NCBI GenBank assembly: GCA_902362865.1
Contig: CABIYE010000004.1
Coordinates: forward strand, 109,977 to 173,976
Source of the DNA: Clostridiaceae bacterium
GTDB taxonomy: Bacteria > Bacillota > Clostridia > Lachnospirales > Lachnospiraceae
Direction of reading: 5' to 3'
Length of the DNA: 64,000 nucleotides
Position 1 is the stretch's first letter; the number at the start of each line of letters is the position of its first letter. Shown here piece after piece: positions 34,570 through 44,700 of the stretch. The position numbers were made by a program, and so were the translations under genes. The notes beneath the pieces were generated by a model, which was not told the DNA's origin, searched no databases, and saw only the letters and a list, made by a program, of their open reading frames with translations.

Positions 34570-36849
34570 ATGGTGAAATTGTATGACAAAGGTGTCTATC
34601 TTGTGAATGGCACTGAAATTGTAGAAGATGTAAAAGAAGCAGAGCGTAAGGCTGGCAGGGCGTTTTCCAGGGATGAAGCCGCGGAACAGACAATGGCATA
34701 TCGTATTTTGGCTGACCATAATACATCCGGAAATATGGAACGCCTGCAGATTAAATTTGATAAACTGACGTCCCATGATATTACTTTTGTTGGGATTATC
34801 CAGACAGCAAGAGCTTCCGGCCTTGAGAAATTCCCGGTGCCGTATGTACTGACGAATTGTCATAATTCTTTGTGTGCGGTAGGGGGAACGATTAATGAGG
34901 ACGATCATATGTTTGGATTGACATGTGCCAAGAAATACGGCGGAGTCTATGTTCCTCCACATCAGGCGGTTATCCACCAGTATGCGCGTGAGATGCTTGC
35001 GGGAGGCGGCAAGATGATTCTGGGTTCGGACAGCCATACACGGTATGGAGCCCTTGGTACGATGGCAATGGGTGAGGGTGGACCGGAGCTTGTGAAGCAG
35101 CTTCTGAATAAAACTTATGATATTAAGATGCCGGGAGTTGTAGGCATTTATTTGGACGGCGAGCCGATGAAGGGCGTAGGACCGCAGGATGTGGCGCTTG
35201 CAATTATCGGTGCAACCTTCGGAAATGGATATGTGAATAATAAGGTAATGGAATTTGTCGGACCCGGCGTAGGCAAGCTGAGTGCGGATTTTCGTATTGG
35301 CATTGATGTTATGACGACAGAGACTACCTGTCTTTCTTCTATCTGGAAGACAGATGAGAAGATAAAGGAATTTTATGAGATTCATGGACGTGTGGAAGAT
35401 TACAAGGAGCTGAATCCGGGAGAAGTTACATATTATGACGGCATGGTATATGTAGACTTAAGTGAGATTAAGCCAATGATTGCAATGCCGTTCCATCCAT
35501 CTAATGTATATACGATTGATGAGGTAAATGCAAATCTGAAGGATGTGCTTCATGATGTGGAGCAGAAAGCGCTGGTAAGTCTTGACGGAGCAGTTGACTA
35601 TTCTCTGCAGAGTAAGATTGTAGATGGCAGACTTTATGTGGATCAGGGAATCATCGCAGGATGTGCCGGAGGCGGATTTGAAAATATTTGCGCGGCAGCG
35701 GACATTATCCGCGGCAAATATATCGGTTCTGATGAATTTACATTCAGTGTATATCCGGCAAGTACGCCAGTGTATATGGAGCTTGTGAAGAACGGCGCCG
35801 TAGCTGATTTGATGGCAGCGGGAACCATTGTGAAGACAGCGTTCTGCGGACCTTGCTTCGGTGCAGGAGATACGCCTGCTAATAATGCATTTTCCATCCG
35901 GCATTCTACCAGGAACTTCCCGAACCGTGAAGGTTCTAAGCTTCAGAGCGGGCAGATTGCATCTGTTGCGCTTATGGATGCACGTTCTATTGCAGCGACG
36001 GCAGCGAATAAAGGATTCCTTACTCCAGCGACGGCAATGGATGTGGAATACAAGGGACAGAAATACCATTTTGATAAAAATATATATGCAAACCGTGTAT
36101 TTGACAGCCATGGAGTGGCAGATCCGTCTGTAGAGATTAAGTTTGGACCGAATATCAAGGATTGGCCGGCAATGTCAGCACTTCCGGAGAATTTGCTTGT
36201 GAAGGTTGTTTCAGAAATCCATGACCCGGTAACCACGACAGATGAGTTGATTCCGTCCGGCGAGACATCTTCTTATCGTTCGAATCCACTGGGGCTTGCG
36301 GAATTTGCGCTGTCAAGGAAAGATCCTGCATATGTAGGCCGGGCAAAAGAGGTGCAGAAAGCGCAGAAGGCGATTGAGGCAGGTTTATGCCCATTGGATG
36401 CACTGGAAGAGCTGAAGCCGGTAATGGCGAAGATTCAGGAAACTTATCCGGAAGTGGGGCAAGGAAATATCGGTGTAGGAAGCACGATATTTGCAGTAAA
36501 ACCAGGCGACGGTTCCGCAAGGGAACAGGCGGCGTCCTGTCAGAAAGTTTTGGGAGGATGGGCGAATATTGCAAATGAATATGCGACCAAGAGATACCGT
36601 TCTAATTTGATTAACTGGGGTATGCTGCCGTTTATTACAGAAGAAGACCATGAACATTTAAGCTTCAAGAATGGCGATTATATTTTCGTGCCGGAAGTAA
36701 GAAAGGCAATCGAAGAGAAAGCGGAGACCATTAAAGCATATGTGGTTGGCGATGAGCTGAAGGAGTTGAATCTGAAGCTTGGCGATCTGACGGATGCGGA
36801 GAGAGAAATCATCTTGAAAGGATGCCTGATTAATTACTATAGAGGATAA
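34570..36849 (+). CDS. Aconitase-family hydratase
   Basis: 759 residues from the ATG at 34570 (AGGAGGAG upstream), close to the size of E. coli YbhJ-type hydratases rather than the roughly 890-residue AcnA. Family marks are [22 protein letters not shown] (about 152), [19 protein letters not shown] (about 360), the cluster cysteines [14 protein letters not shown] (about 427) and SRKDPAYVG. The three expected iron-sulfur cysteines appear present. Substrate (citrate, another tricarboxylate or unrelated) cannot be read from sequence. Confidence 0.85.
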   Translation: MVKLYDKGVYLVNGTEIVEDVKEAERKAGRAFSRDEAAEQTMAYRILADHNTSGNMERLQIKFDKLTSHDITFVGIIQTARASGLEKFPVPYVLTNCHNSLCAVGGTINEDDHMFGLTCAKKYGGVYVPPHQAVIHQYAREMLAGGGKMILGSDSHTRYGALGTMAMGEGGPELVKQLLNKTYDIKMPGVVGIYLDGEPMKGVGPQDVALAIIGATFGNGYVNNKVMEFVGPGVGKLSADFRIGIDVMTTETTCLSSIWKTDEKIKEFYEIHGRVEDYKELNPGEVTYYDGMVYVDLSEIKPMIAMPFHPSNVYTIDEVNANLKDVLHDVEQKALVSLDGAVDYSLQSKIVDGRLYVDQGIIAGCAGGGFENICAAADIIRGKYIGSDEFTFSVYPASTPVYMELVKNGAVADLMAAGTIVKTAFCGPCFGAGDTPANNAFSIRHSTRNFPNREGSKLQSGQIASVALMDARSIAATAANKGFLTPATAMDVEYKGQKYHFDKNIYANRVFDSHGVADPSVEIKFGPNIKDWPAMSALPENLLVKVVSEIHDPVTTTDELIPSGETSSYRSNPLGLAEFALSRKDPAYVGRAKEVQKAQKAIEAGLCPLDALEELKPVMAKIQETYPEVGQGNIGVGSTIFAVKPGDGSAREQAASCQKVLGGWANIANEYATKRYRSNLINWGMLPFITEEDHEHLSFKNGDYIFVPEVRKAIEEKAETIKAYVVGDELKELNLKLGDLTDAEREIILKGCLINYYRG

Positions 36850-36872
36850 CAATATCTATATGAATAGAAATA

Positions 36873-36905
36873 GAGGGGCTGTCAGGAAATAGACAGCCTC
36901 TTTTT
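36873..36905 (+). terminator. Terminator of the hydratase gene
   Basis: GAGGGGCTGTC pairs with GACAGCCTC (one bulge), followed by TTTTT. Confidence 0.85.
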
Positions 36906-37040
36906 ATATAACAGGAAATTCCTTCGGAATCCCCTGTTATATAAAATGCACTTCGTGCAGTGATGCGCAGCTCGCGGAGATGAAATTACTGTGTTACAGT
37001 CTGCTCGCGCGCGGCGATTGCACACAAGGCGCAATCTTTT
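36905..37040. repeat. Structured intergenic element, family A copy 1
   Basis: A hairpin TATATAACAGG...CCTGTTATATA with inner GGAAATTCC is followed by AAAATGCAC, GATGCGCAG and a closing GATTGC/GCGCAATC stem with T tract. The order GGAAATTCC, AAAATGC, GATGCGCA recurs at 46760-46824. Confidence 0.5.
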
Positions 37041-37784
37041 TTATAATATAGGGGACAGCCAGCGCGCTTCCATCCGGCGGAACCGCTCCATATCGTCTGA
37101 AAATAAAATATCTGACAATGCAGGCGTGTCTGAGCGCAGCGGACGCTCTTTTGGAAGTTCACATCCCCGGCAATGGTTCTCATAGGAATTGTAAAGTGTG
37201 GCGCCGCAGAAATCACATGTTTTAACATTCCATACAAAACAGTCCTGCTCTGCCCTGTAAAAATGATAATACATATCCCGTTCAAGAGCCGTCATCCGGC
37301 GCTCACGGAGAAGAAGCTCTTCGTGCCATCGCAGATAATCTTCGTATGCAATTTGTGCTGCCTCTTCTGATATTTGAAATATAAAGGATACGTCACGCGC
37401 ATTCTGGCATCTGGCATAGTAAATAGCCATTCTGGGAGCCAGAAGATTTCCTGCGAAGAAGTTTGCCTCAATTTCATTGTGCCGGGTTTCATTCTTGTGC
37501 CCTAAAATATGATGCCCCAATTCATGGGCGAGGGAAAATCGGATCCGCAGGGGAGATTTGTCCTGATTATAGGCAATAATTCTATGTGCCCCGTCCCGAA
37601 AGGCTTCTTCTGAATAAGAAATACACATTTCATAAAGAGCTTTATTTTTTCGCCCAAGTTCCTGGTAGGTATGCAAAGTATATCCGTAGTGTTCCAGAAG
37701 ACTTGTACAGTCAACAGGAAAAGAAAATACACTGCATTCAGCGAACACATCTAAAATACGCTTCTGAATGTCATAATGATTCAA
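37041..37784 (-). CDS. ImmA/IrrE-family metallo-endopeptidase
   Basis: 247 residues from the TTG at 37784, preceded by AGAGG; a longer TTG start at 37811 has no ribosome site. The zinc motif AHELGHHILGH with a later NEIEANFFAGNLLAPR is the ImmA/IrrE pattern. The tail has a CDFCGATLYNS...CRGC zinc-finger-like segment. In the family the protease cuts a paired XRE repressor in response to a signal; the XRE gene lies directly upstream and overlaps or abuts it. Confidence 0.88.
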   Translation of the reverse strand: MNHYDIQKRILDVFAECSVFSFPVDCTSLLEHYGYTLHTYQELGRKNKALYEMCISYSEEAFRDGAHRIIAYNQDKSPLRIRFSLAHELGHHILGHKNETRHNEIEANFFAGNLLAPRMAIYYARCQNARDVSFIFQISEEAAQIAYEDYLRWHEELLLRERRMTALERDMYYHFYRAEQDCFVWNVKTCDFCGATLYNSYENHCRGCELPKERPLRSDTPALSDILFSDDMERFRRMEARWLSPIL

Positions 37785-37788
37785 AATA

Positions 37789-38133
37789 TCAGACCTCTTT
37801 TGGATTATCAATTTCGGACAGGAGTTTAATCAGCTGCATCTTTTGTTCTATGGAAAAATCTTTTCCGTTGCGGGCAATCAGGTGTTCCACATCTTCATAG
37901 GATGGAGCCGCCGGTTTTGCAGTGGTTCCGTCTGCTGCCATTTCTTCCAATTCTTCAACAGTAATCCCAAGATTTCTGCAGATCAGGCTAACATTATTTA
38001 CGCTTGCGCGTCCTGCGCCCTTTTTCAGAATGGTATAAAGAGTACTTTCCGGAATTTCACATTTCTGGGCAAAAGACCGGACAGAATAGCCCTTTTCTTT
38101 AATTAATTTTTCTATAACGGCTGCTTTTTTCAT
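37789..38133 (-). CDS. XRE-family regulator paired with the ImmA protease
   Basis: 114 residues. The helix-turn-helix reads SVRSFAQKCEIPESTLYTILKKGAGRASVNNVSLICRNLGITVEELEE (residues 16-63). The tail (about 80-114) is helical and may be the dimerisation or cleavage region. Partner of the downstream metallopeptidase; targets are unknown. The pair could belong to a small integrated element. Confidence 0.85.
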   Translation of the reverse strand: MKKAAVIEKLIKEKGYSVRSFAQKCEIPESTLYTILKKGAGRASVNNVSLICRNLGITVEELEEMAADGTTAKPAAPSYEDVEHLIARNGKDFSIEQKMQLIKLLSEIDNPKEV

Positions 38134-38266
38134 ATTCTTCTACCTCATATCAATTTTATTTGGAATGCAGATACATTCTTATAGAAAGAGTTTCACTTAT
38201 GTAACTAATTATAAGCGAAATCGAAGTAAAAGTAAACGGAAAACCATAATAGAAAGAATGTTTTTT

Positions 38267-38461
38267 GTTACCATTCACAGAACCCCACCAGCATGCGCAC
38301 TCGTCGCATCTTCGATGCTCCAGTCCCGCTCCTATCGGAGCTAAAACTGCTTATGCGGGTGGGGTGACTGCTCCACAGTTCAGATTTGGAATCCAATATA
38401 TCTTCTTACGTGCAAGCACGACGAATCTATATTGGATGTCAAATCGGCTGTGAATGGTAAC
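38267..38461. repeat. MITE-like element, copy 2 (195 bp, inverted to copy 1)
   Basis: Perfect 14-bp terminal inverted repeats GTTACCATTCACAG and CTGTGAATGGTAAC. The inside is the reverse complement of 22617-22811 at high identity, including CTCCAGTCCCGCTCC and ATTTGGAATCCAATAT. No target duplication is evident here. Confidence 0.8.
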
Positions 38462-38481
38462 GAAAGTCCGCAAAAAAACTA

Positions 38482-38510
38482 TTGACAAATTACGGATATC
38501 CGATTATTAT
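38482..38510 (+). promoter_or_regulatory. Promoter of the RHS gene with internal palindrome
   Basis: TTGACA (38482-38487), 17 bp, TATTAT (38505-38510). The spacer contains the perfect 10-bp palindrome CGGATATCCG (38493-38502), a possible repressor site. The promoter begins 21 bp outside the MITE copy. Confidence 0.7.
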
Positions 38511-38559
38511 AAAGCCATAGATTTACGGAGAACAGCAAATAAACATCTGTTCGATAGAA

Positions 38560-38717
38560 TGAATATATCATGTGGAAACATTCATGTCAAGGACGAAATC
38601 TATTACAGCGGCCGGGCGGACGCCCGGGAGTCCTACCGGCCGTGCGCGCGCAGAATATTCCGGAGCCGGAAGAGGGGAGAACCGGCGCCGGAATCCCCAA
38701 TACAGAAAATAAAATGA
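38560..38717 (+). other. GC-rich leader of the RHS gene, possibly with a 51-52-codon leader ORF
   Basis: An ATG at 38560 opens a frame ending at 38717. It contains a GC hairpin (CCGGGCGGACGCCCGG, 38612-38627) nested in GGCCGG/CCGGCC complementarity. No ribosome site is clear, so the leader peptide is doubtful. The hairpin may affect RHS translation or transcription. Nothing else is seen in 38511-38736. Confidence 0.35.
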
Positions 38718-38736
38718 AAAAGAAAGGAAAGAAAAA

Positions 38737-41700
38737 ATGAATACAAATGTAATAAATAAAACAAAAGAGGAGAAGATTCTCACTGAACAGAAGGAGAAGC
38801 GTAATGCCAATACTAAATACTTCCTTACGGAAAACCACGGAGGCATTGCTGCGGTTTATCCATATCCGGTTCATTTTGAAGAGGATGGAGAATGGAAAGA
38901 AATCGACAATACATTGCAGGAAGAAAATACGGAAGAAGCAGGCTATCAAAATAAAGCCTCCCACTTTAAAGTGAAATTTGCTAAGCATGGAAATTCCAAG
39001 AAGCTGGTATCTGTAAAGCTAGAAGAACACAAGATTTCCTGGGGCTTGGAGCCGGAGGAAAAAAACGCTGCAGAAGCGTCTCTCCGGAGCGTGGAAGAAA
39101 CCGGAGGCGGAGAAACTGCCATCTTCCGTATTTACGGAGAAAAAGTGCCTTCCGCAGAGGAAGAAACGCAGGAATCTTCTCTGGCGAGTGATGGAGATGA
39201 AGCGATTGAGGAGCCCGCGGCAGGTTCCGGGGATACACCGCTTGCGGCACAGGAAGATACCGCAGCATGGAACCACAGACAGATGCAGATAGAACGCGCA
39301 AGAGGCGGAGGTATCTATGAAAATGTACGGGAAGGCATGGATCTGCAGTATATCCTGGAGGGTGAGCGTTTAAAGGAGAACATTATTCTCAAAAAGAAAG
39401 AAGCGGCGGCGATTCCGATTCGTTTTCGCATCCGCCATAAGGGACTCACTGTGGAACAGGAAGGACAGGGCAGTATCCGTTTCTGCGACAGCAAGAATCC
39501 GGAGAAGGAAATCTTCCGTATGGCAGCGCCTTACTTGTATGACCGGGCAGGCGGACAAAGCGGCCAGGCATCCTATCAATTGGAAACCGGGGAAAAGGAC
39601 GAGACGGTGCTTACTATTAAATTAGACAGGGAATGGCTGGAAAGTGAGGAGCGTCAGTATCCGGTGACGGTCGACCCGGGTTTGGAGACGTCCAGGACGG
39701 TTTCCAATATCATGGATACTTTTGTGAGAGAAAAATATCCGTCCAGCAGTGCAGCGGGAAGCTGGGGGTCTTTTGTAGTAGGAAATAATTCTAGTTATGG
39801 AAAGTGCAGGGCGATGTTAAAGTTCAATACGCTCCCGGCAATTCCGGAAGGAGCTGTCATCTATGATGCGAATGTATGCATCTGGCAGTATGGATTTTCT
39901 GCTAATAACGGGCAGAGCTTCTATGTGGAGGCACATGAGATAAAAACCGGTGAGGCAGGAGAGTGGCATAGCAGTACAGCAACCTGGAACAAACAGCCGG
40001 AATATGAGGCGGAAGTGCTGGATTTTGCAAAGATGGAAAATGTGGAAGCGCAGAGCGTAATTGCTCCAAAGCAGTTTCATGTGACGAAATTAATTCGTAA
40101 GTGGTATGAAGGAAACAATTATGGGATTTTACTGAAGGCGCAGAGCGAAGACGTTTTGGCAGACGCCCGGTTTGTAGCAAGCGAGTATGCGGTGGGAGAC
40201 GGAACCGGAATCACCAGCTCTATGTTCCCGGCGGGAACGATTTATTATCGGGATTCCGTAGGGATCGAGGACTACTACAGCTATCACGAACAGAACGTCG
40301 GAAGGGCAGGAACCGTCCATGTCAATGATTTTAATGGAAATCTGGTGTTAGTCCATCCGGATACCCAGTTTACTGGGAATCTGTTCCCGGCAGGACTCTC
40401 TCATGTCTACAAGCTTTCCAATCGGAAGATAGACAAGAGCCTGGGGCTGGGATGGAGATTAAGCGCGCACCAGGAGCTTCTGGGGACAGGAATTCAGGAT
40501 TATCCTTACCGTTACATTGATGAAGACGGCACCAGTCACTATTTCTATAAGGATACGACGGATAATAATAAATGGAAGGACGAAGATGGGCTGGGGTTTG
40601 TAATTACCCAAGTTTCCTCCGGTGATACGGAGAGTTACCGAAAGATTGAGACAAAAGATAAGACAGTTCTGACCTTCCGGCAGGATGGTTATCTGTCGAA
40701 GGAGACGGACCCCAATGGAAATACAATTACCTATACTTATACCAATATAGGTGGAAAGAATTGCCTGACAAAGATTACAAATGCGGCGGGCAAGACGATT
40801 TCTCTGCAGTATGGCACGGACGACAGGCTTCAGTATCTCTTCGATGAGGCGGGAAGAAGGTTCCTTTTCACTTATGAAGATGATAACCTGAAGAGTATTA
40901 CTTACCCGGATGGGAAGACGAGCCGTTACGGGTATGATGTGGGAAGCCGCGCGAATGTGCTTAAATATGTAAAAGCGCCGGACGAATATGAGATGGAATA
41001 TGATTTCGTGAGTGACTGCGGCACGGTTCGTGTATCTCATATCAAGGAGAAAAAAGGACAGAAGACCGGGCAGGAGATTCATATTACCTACAAAGACGGA
41101 AATATGACCGTGTTCGAGGAGCCGGGATTGGATGGGATGCTGTCAGGTCTGGCAGAAAATACCGGAGACGCTTCCTTAGATAACCGCATCTATACTTATC
41201 AGTTTGACAGCAGCGGACGCCCTACCTGTATTTGCGATCAGGATGGAAATGCGGCAAGTTACGGATATTTTAAGGAAGGGCAGAAAAACAATAAGCTGAG
41301 CAGCCAGGGTTCCACCATGAAGCCGGTCTTAAACCGTCTGATGAATACCCGGTTTGAGGATGGATTGAACAACTGGCAGTTATACGGAGGAACCAGTTCT
41401 CAGATCCAGGTGGTGTCCGGAAATAAGCTGGGATATGTGGGCGATAAATCGGTCAAGGTTGTAAGGACAGAATCGGGTTCCGGCGAGCTGGGTGTTCTTC
41501 AGACGATTCAGCTGGAAGAAGGGAAGACTTATACAGTCTCTGCTTACATGAAGGCAGATTCCATAACGGCAGGTTCGGATGGGAAGCTGGGGTTGATTGT
41601 CAGGGCGTTAAATAATGCAGGCAGTTGGGAGACGCTTGCGGAGTCGGATGGCGTCAGAGAGAAAACGGACGCAGGCATTGACAATGGCTGGAGACGGGAC

Positions 41701-44700
41701 CAGGCGGTCTTTACGGTAAAGGCAGGAACTAATTATCAGTATCTGGTGGTAATCGGAGGATTCTTCCGTGCAGCAGGAACCGGGTATATGACCTGCTTCC
41801 AGTTAGAAGAAGGCAATGTAGCAAATCCATTTAACATGATGGAAAATGGTGATTTTGAATATGCGGCTTCTTCCGGCTCTATGGATCCGGCAACTTTCAC
41901 CGGACTGCTTACCAGCAGCAGTTGTGCAGACGGCAGAGTACAGGGAACCACAGGAAAGAACGGAAACTGCCGGTATGGAACTCATTCCCTCCACATTTAC
42001 GGGCAGCCAGGTAAGCGGAAAGGATTCTGGAAACGTATTCTTGTAAATGGAGATGAAACGGATGTATTCTCTGTTAGCGGCTGGGCAAAAGGGAAAGCCG
42101 TACCCGGCAAAGAATTCGGATTTACGGTAGGATTTGAGTACACGGACGGAACCTATAAATGGAGCAGCATTCCTTTCAACCCCTATATATCCGACTGGCA
42201 GTTTGTGAATCAGTCAATTTCACCGAACGACCAGGTTAGTGATACCGCGAAGAAATACCGCGCTATTCATTTCCATATCTATTATGGGGATAATGCTAAC
42301 GATGTTTACTTTGACGGAATCCAGCTTATGCGAGATGACGGAGAGAGTTATGTCTATGATGATGACGGTAATCTGATTTCTGCAAAATCTGCGGCAGAGA
42401 AGGCAGGCTTTGCTCATGACAAAAATGGGAACTTAAGCAAAATGTCTGATATTACGGGGACATCTTTTGAGTATGGTTACGATACAAAACAGAATTTAAA
42501 ACGAGCCGCAAGCTCGGAACAGTTGGTCTACCAATTCGAGTATGACAGTAAAGGCAACCCGGTTCGCACCCATGCCTACGGGGATAAACGCCGCGGGGCA
42601 GTACTGGCGGAACGACTCTATTATATCCGGGAAAAGGTATCCGGGAAATATCTAACCGTGCCAAATAGCAGCACAGCCAATGGCACGGCAGTGCAGCTAC
42701 AGCCATTCAGCAAGAGTAATAATCAGAAATGGAAAGTGGTGGATATGGAGGCGGGCTATTATGTTCTCCTGCCAATGCACAATACCTCGCTGGCACTGGA
42801 TGTTTATAACGGCAACGACGGTGATGGTGTGAAGGTACAGATCTACACCAGGAATAACCGGGATTCCCAGAAGTTCAAGCTACTCTCCCAGTGGAGGGGC
42901 GAGTATCAGATTGCAGCGAAATGCAGTAAGGATAAGAGGGTTCTCACCAATGCGGAGAATACCACCAGCGCAGGGGCGTTAATCACCACCTGGGGAGCCA
43001 ATGAGGCTTACGACCGGCAGAAATGGTATTTTGAGCCGGCGGATTGGCCCGTAATTTCTGATGAACCGGAGGATGGCAGTATCTTTGCGATTCGTGCAAG
43101 GCACAGCGGGCAGTACCTGGACGTGCCGGGAGGATATCAGACGGAAGGACTGGGTCTTCAGCAGTATTACAATAATGGCAGTGAAGGGCAGAGTTTCTAT
43201 TTTCAGAAAGAAGAGGGAACCAGTAACTATTCCCTACATCCTTTGTGCGCGCCGGGAATGGCGCTGACAAGGATTGCAAACGATTCCGGCATTAACAGAC
43301 CGGCAATCGTATTGCAGACTTATTCCGGCACGAACCAGGCGCAGAAGTTCCAGTTCGTAAAGGTAGGAGATGTCTATGCCATCTATAACCCACAGTCTGC
43401 AGAAGGTATGGGAATTGTAGGAGGTGCAGAGAACTCCGTGGGCAGCGGTGCAAGAGTCGTGACAAATGGAGGAGACATCTCCACTTATGCAGACAATAAA
43501 CTGTTCCTTCTGGAAAACCGTGGGAAGCAGATTGCATCTTCCATGACTTATACGGCGGACGGAAGGCAGGTAGCTTCTGTGACAGACGCCAGGGGATACA
43601 CTACGCGGAATACCTATGACAGTGCCGGAAGGCTATTAACGAGTGTGACGGACGCCAGGGGAAATAAGACCGAGTATACGTATGAGGCTGCCAATGACCG
43701 CCTGAAGAGTGTGAGCATGGCAGTGAACGGGCAAAGGATCAGCAATACTTACACCTATGATAATTCCGACCGCCTGAGCAGTATCAACCACAATGGAACG
43801 GTCTGCTCCTACGAATATGATGACTTCGGCAACAAGGCAAAGGTAAAAATAGGCGACACGGCGTTGGAAAGTTATACGTACCTGCCCAATAATGGACCGC
43901 AGAAGACCCTGACTTATGCAACCGGCGAGACGTTCGAGAACGCCTACGATAATGACTTTCGCCTGATTTACCGCACGCTGACGGACAGCGCCGGGAAAAA
44001 GAGCATCCTGGACTGGAATACTTACGATGCTTATGATAAGCTCCTGCGCCATGAGGATCGAGTGCAGAATATAACTTACAATTATCAGTATGACCTGATC
44101 GGACGCCTGACGGCAATGGATACCAGCAAAACCCAGAAGCTGCGCCTGTCCTATGATAATAAAAACCGGTTGGAGAAGATTGTGAGCCAGATCGGAGGAA
44201 GTACAAAGACGACAGGCTATATTTATGGAAATGTAAGCGGCGGGGAGAAGCCGGGGCTGATGTACGGAATGCGCGTGGACAACTACCGGAGGAGTTATCT
44301 GTTCTATGACCAGATGTCCAGGTTAAAGGAAAAAAGAATCGCCCTCGGAGCAGGAAAGAACTACTATACCAGTTATACTTATGTGAAGGGACAGAAAGAC
44401 TGGCAGACGACGACCCTGCCGGAGAGCATTAAAAACGGAAGCAATACCCTCACTTATAGTTACGATGCAGTGGGAAATATCACACGGATCCAGGAAAATG
44501 GCGTGAATAAGGCGTACTATAGTTATGATCCGCTGGGCAGGCTGACATTGGAAGATAATCTGTGGTTAAATAAAACATTCCGCTACTATTACGACGCAGG
44601 AGGAAATATCCTGTCAAAGGAAGAATATGCAAGGGGAGCATCAGGGACGGAGAAAAAAAGCATCTCCTATACCTATGGAAACAGCCAGTGGAAAGATCAG

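Noticed and set aside
34456..35385. Minus-strand frame of 309 codons opposite the hydratase
   Set aside because: No family resemblance and no ribosome site; the hydratase on the other strand is clear.
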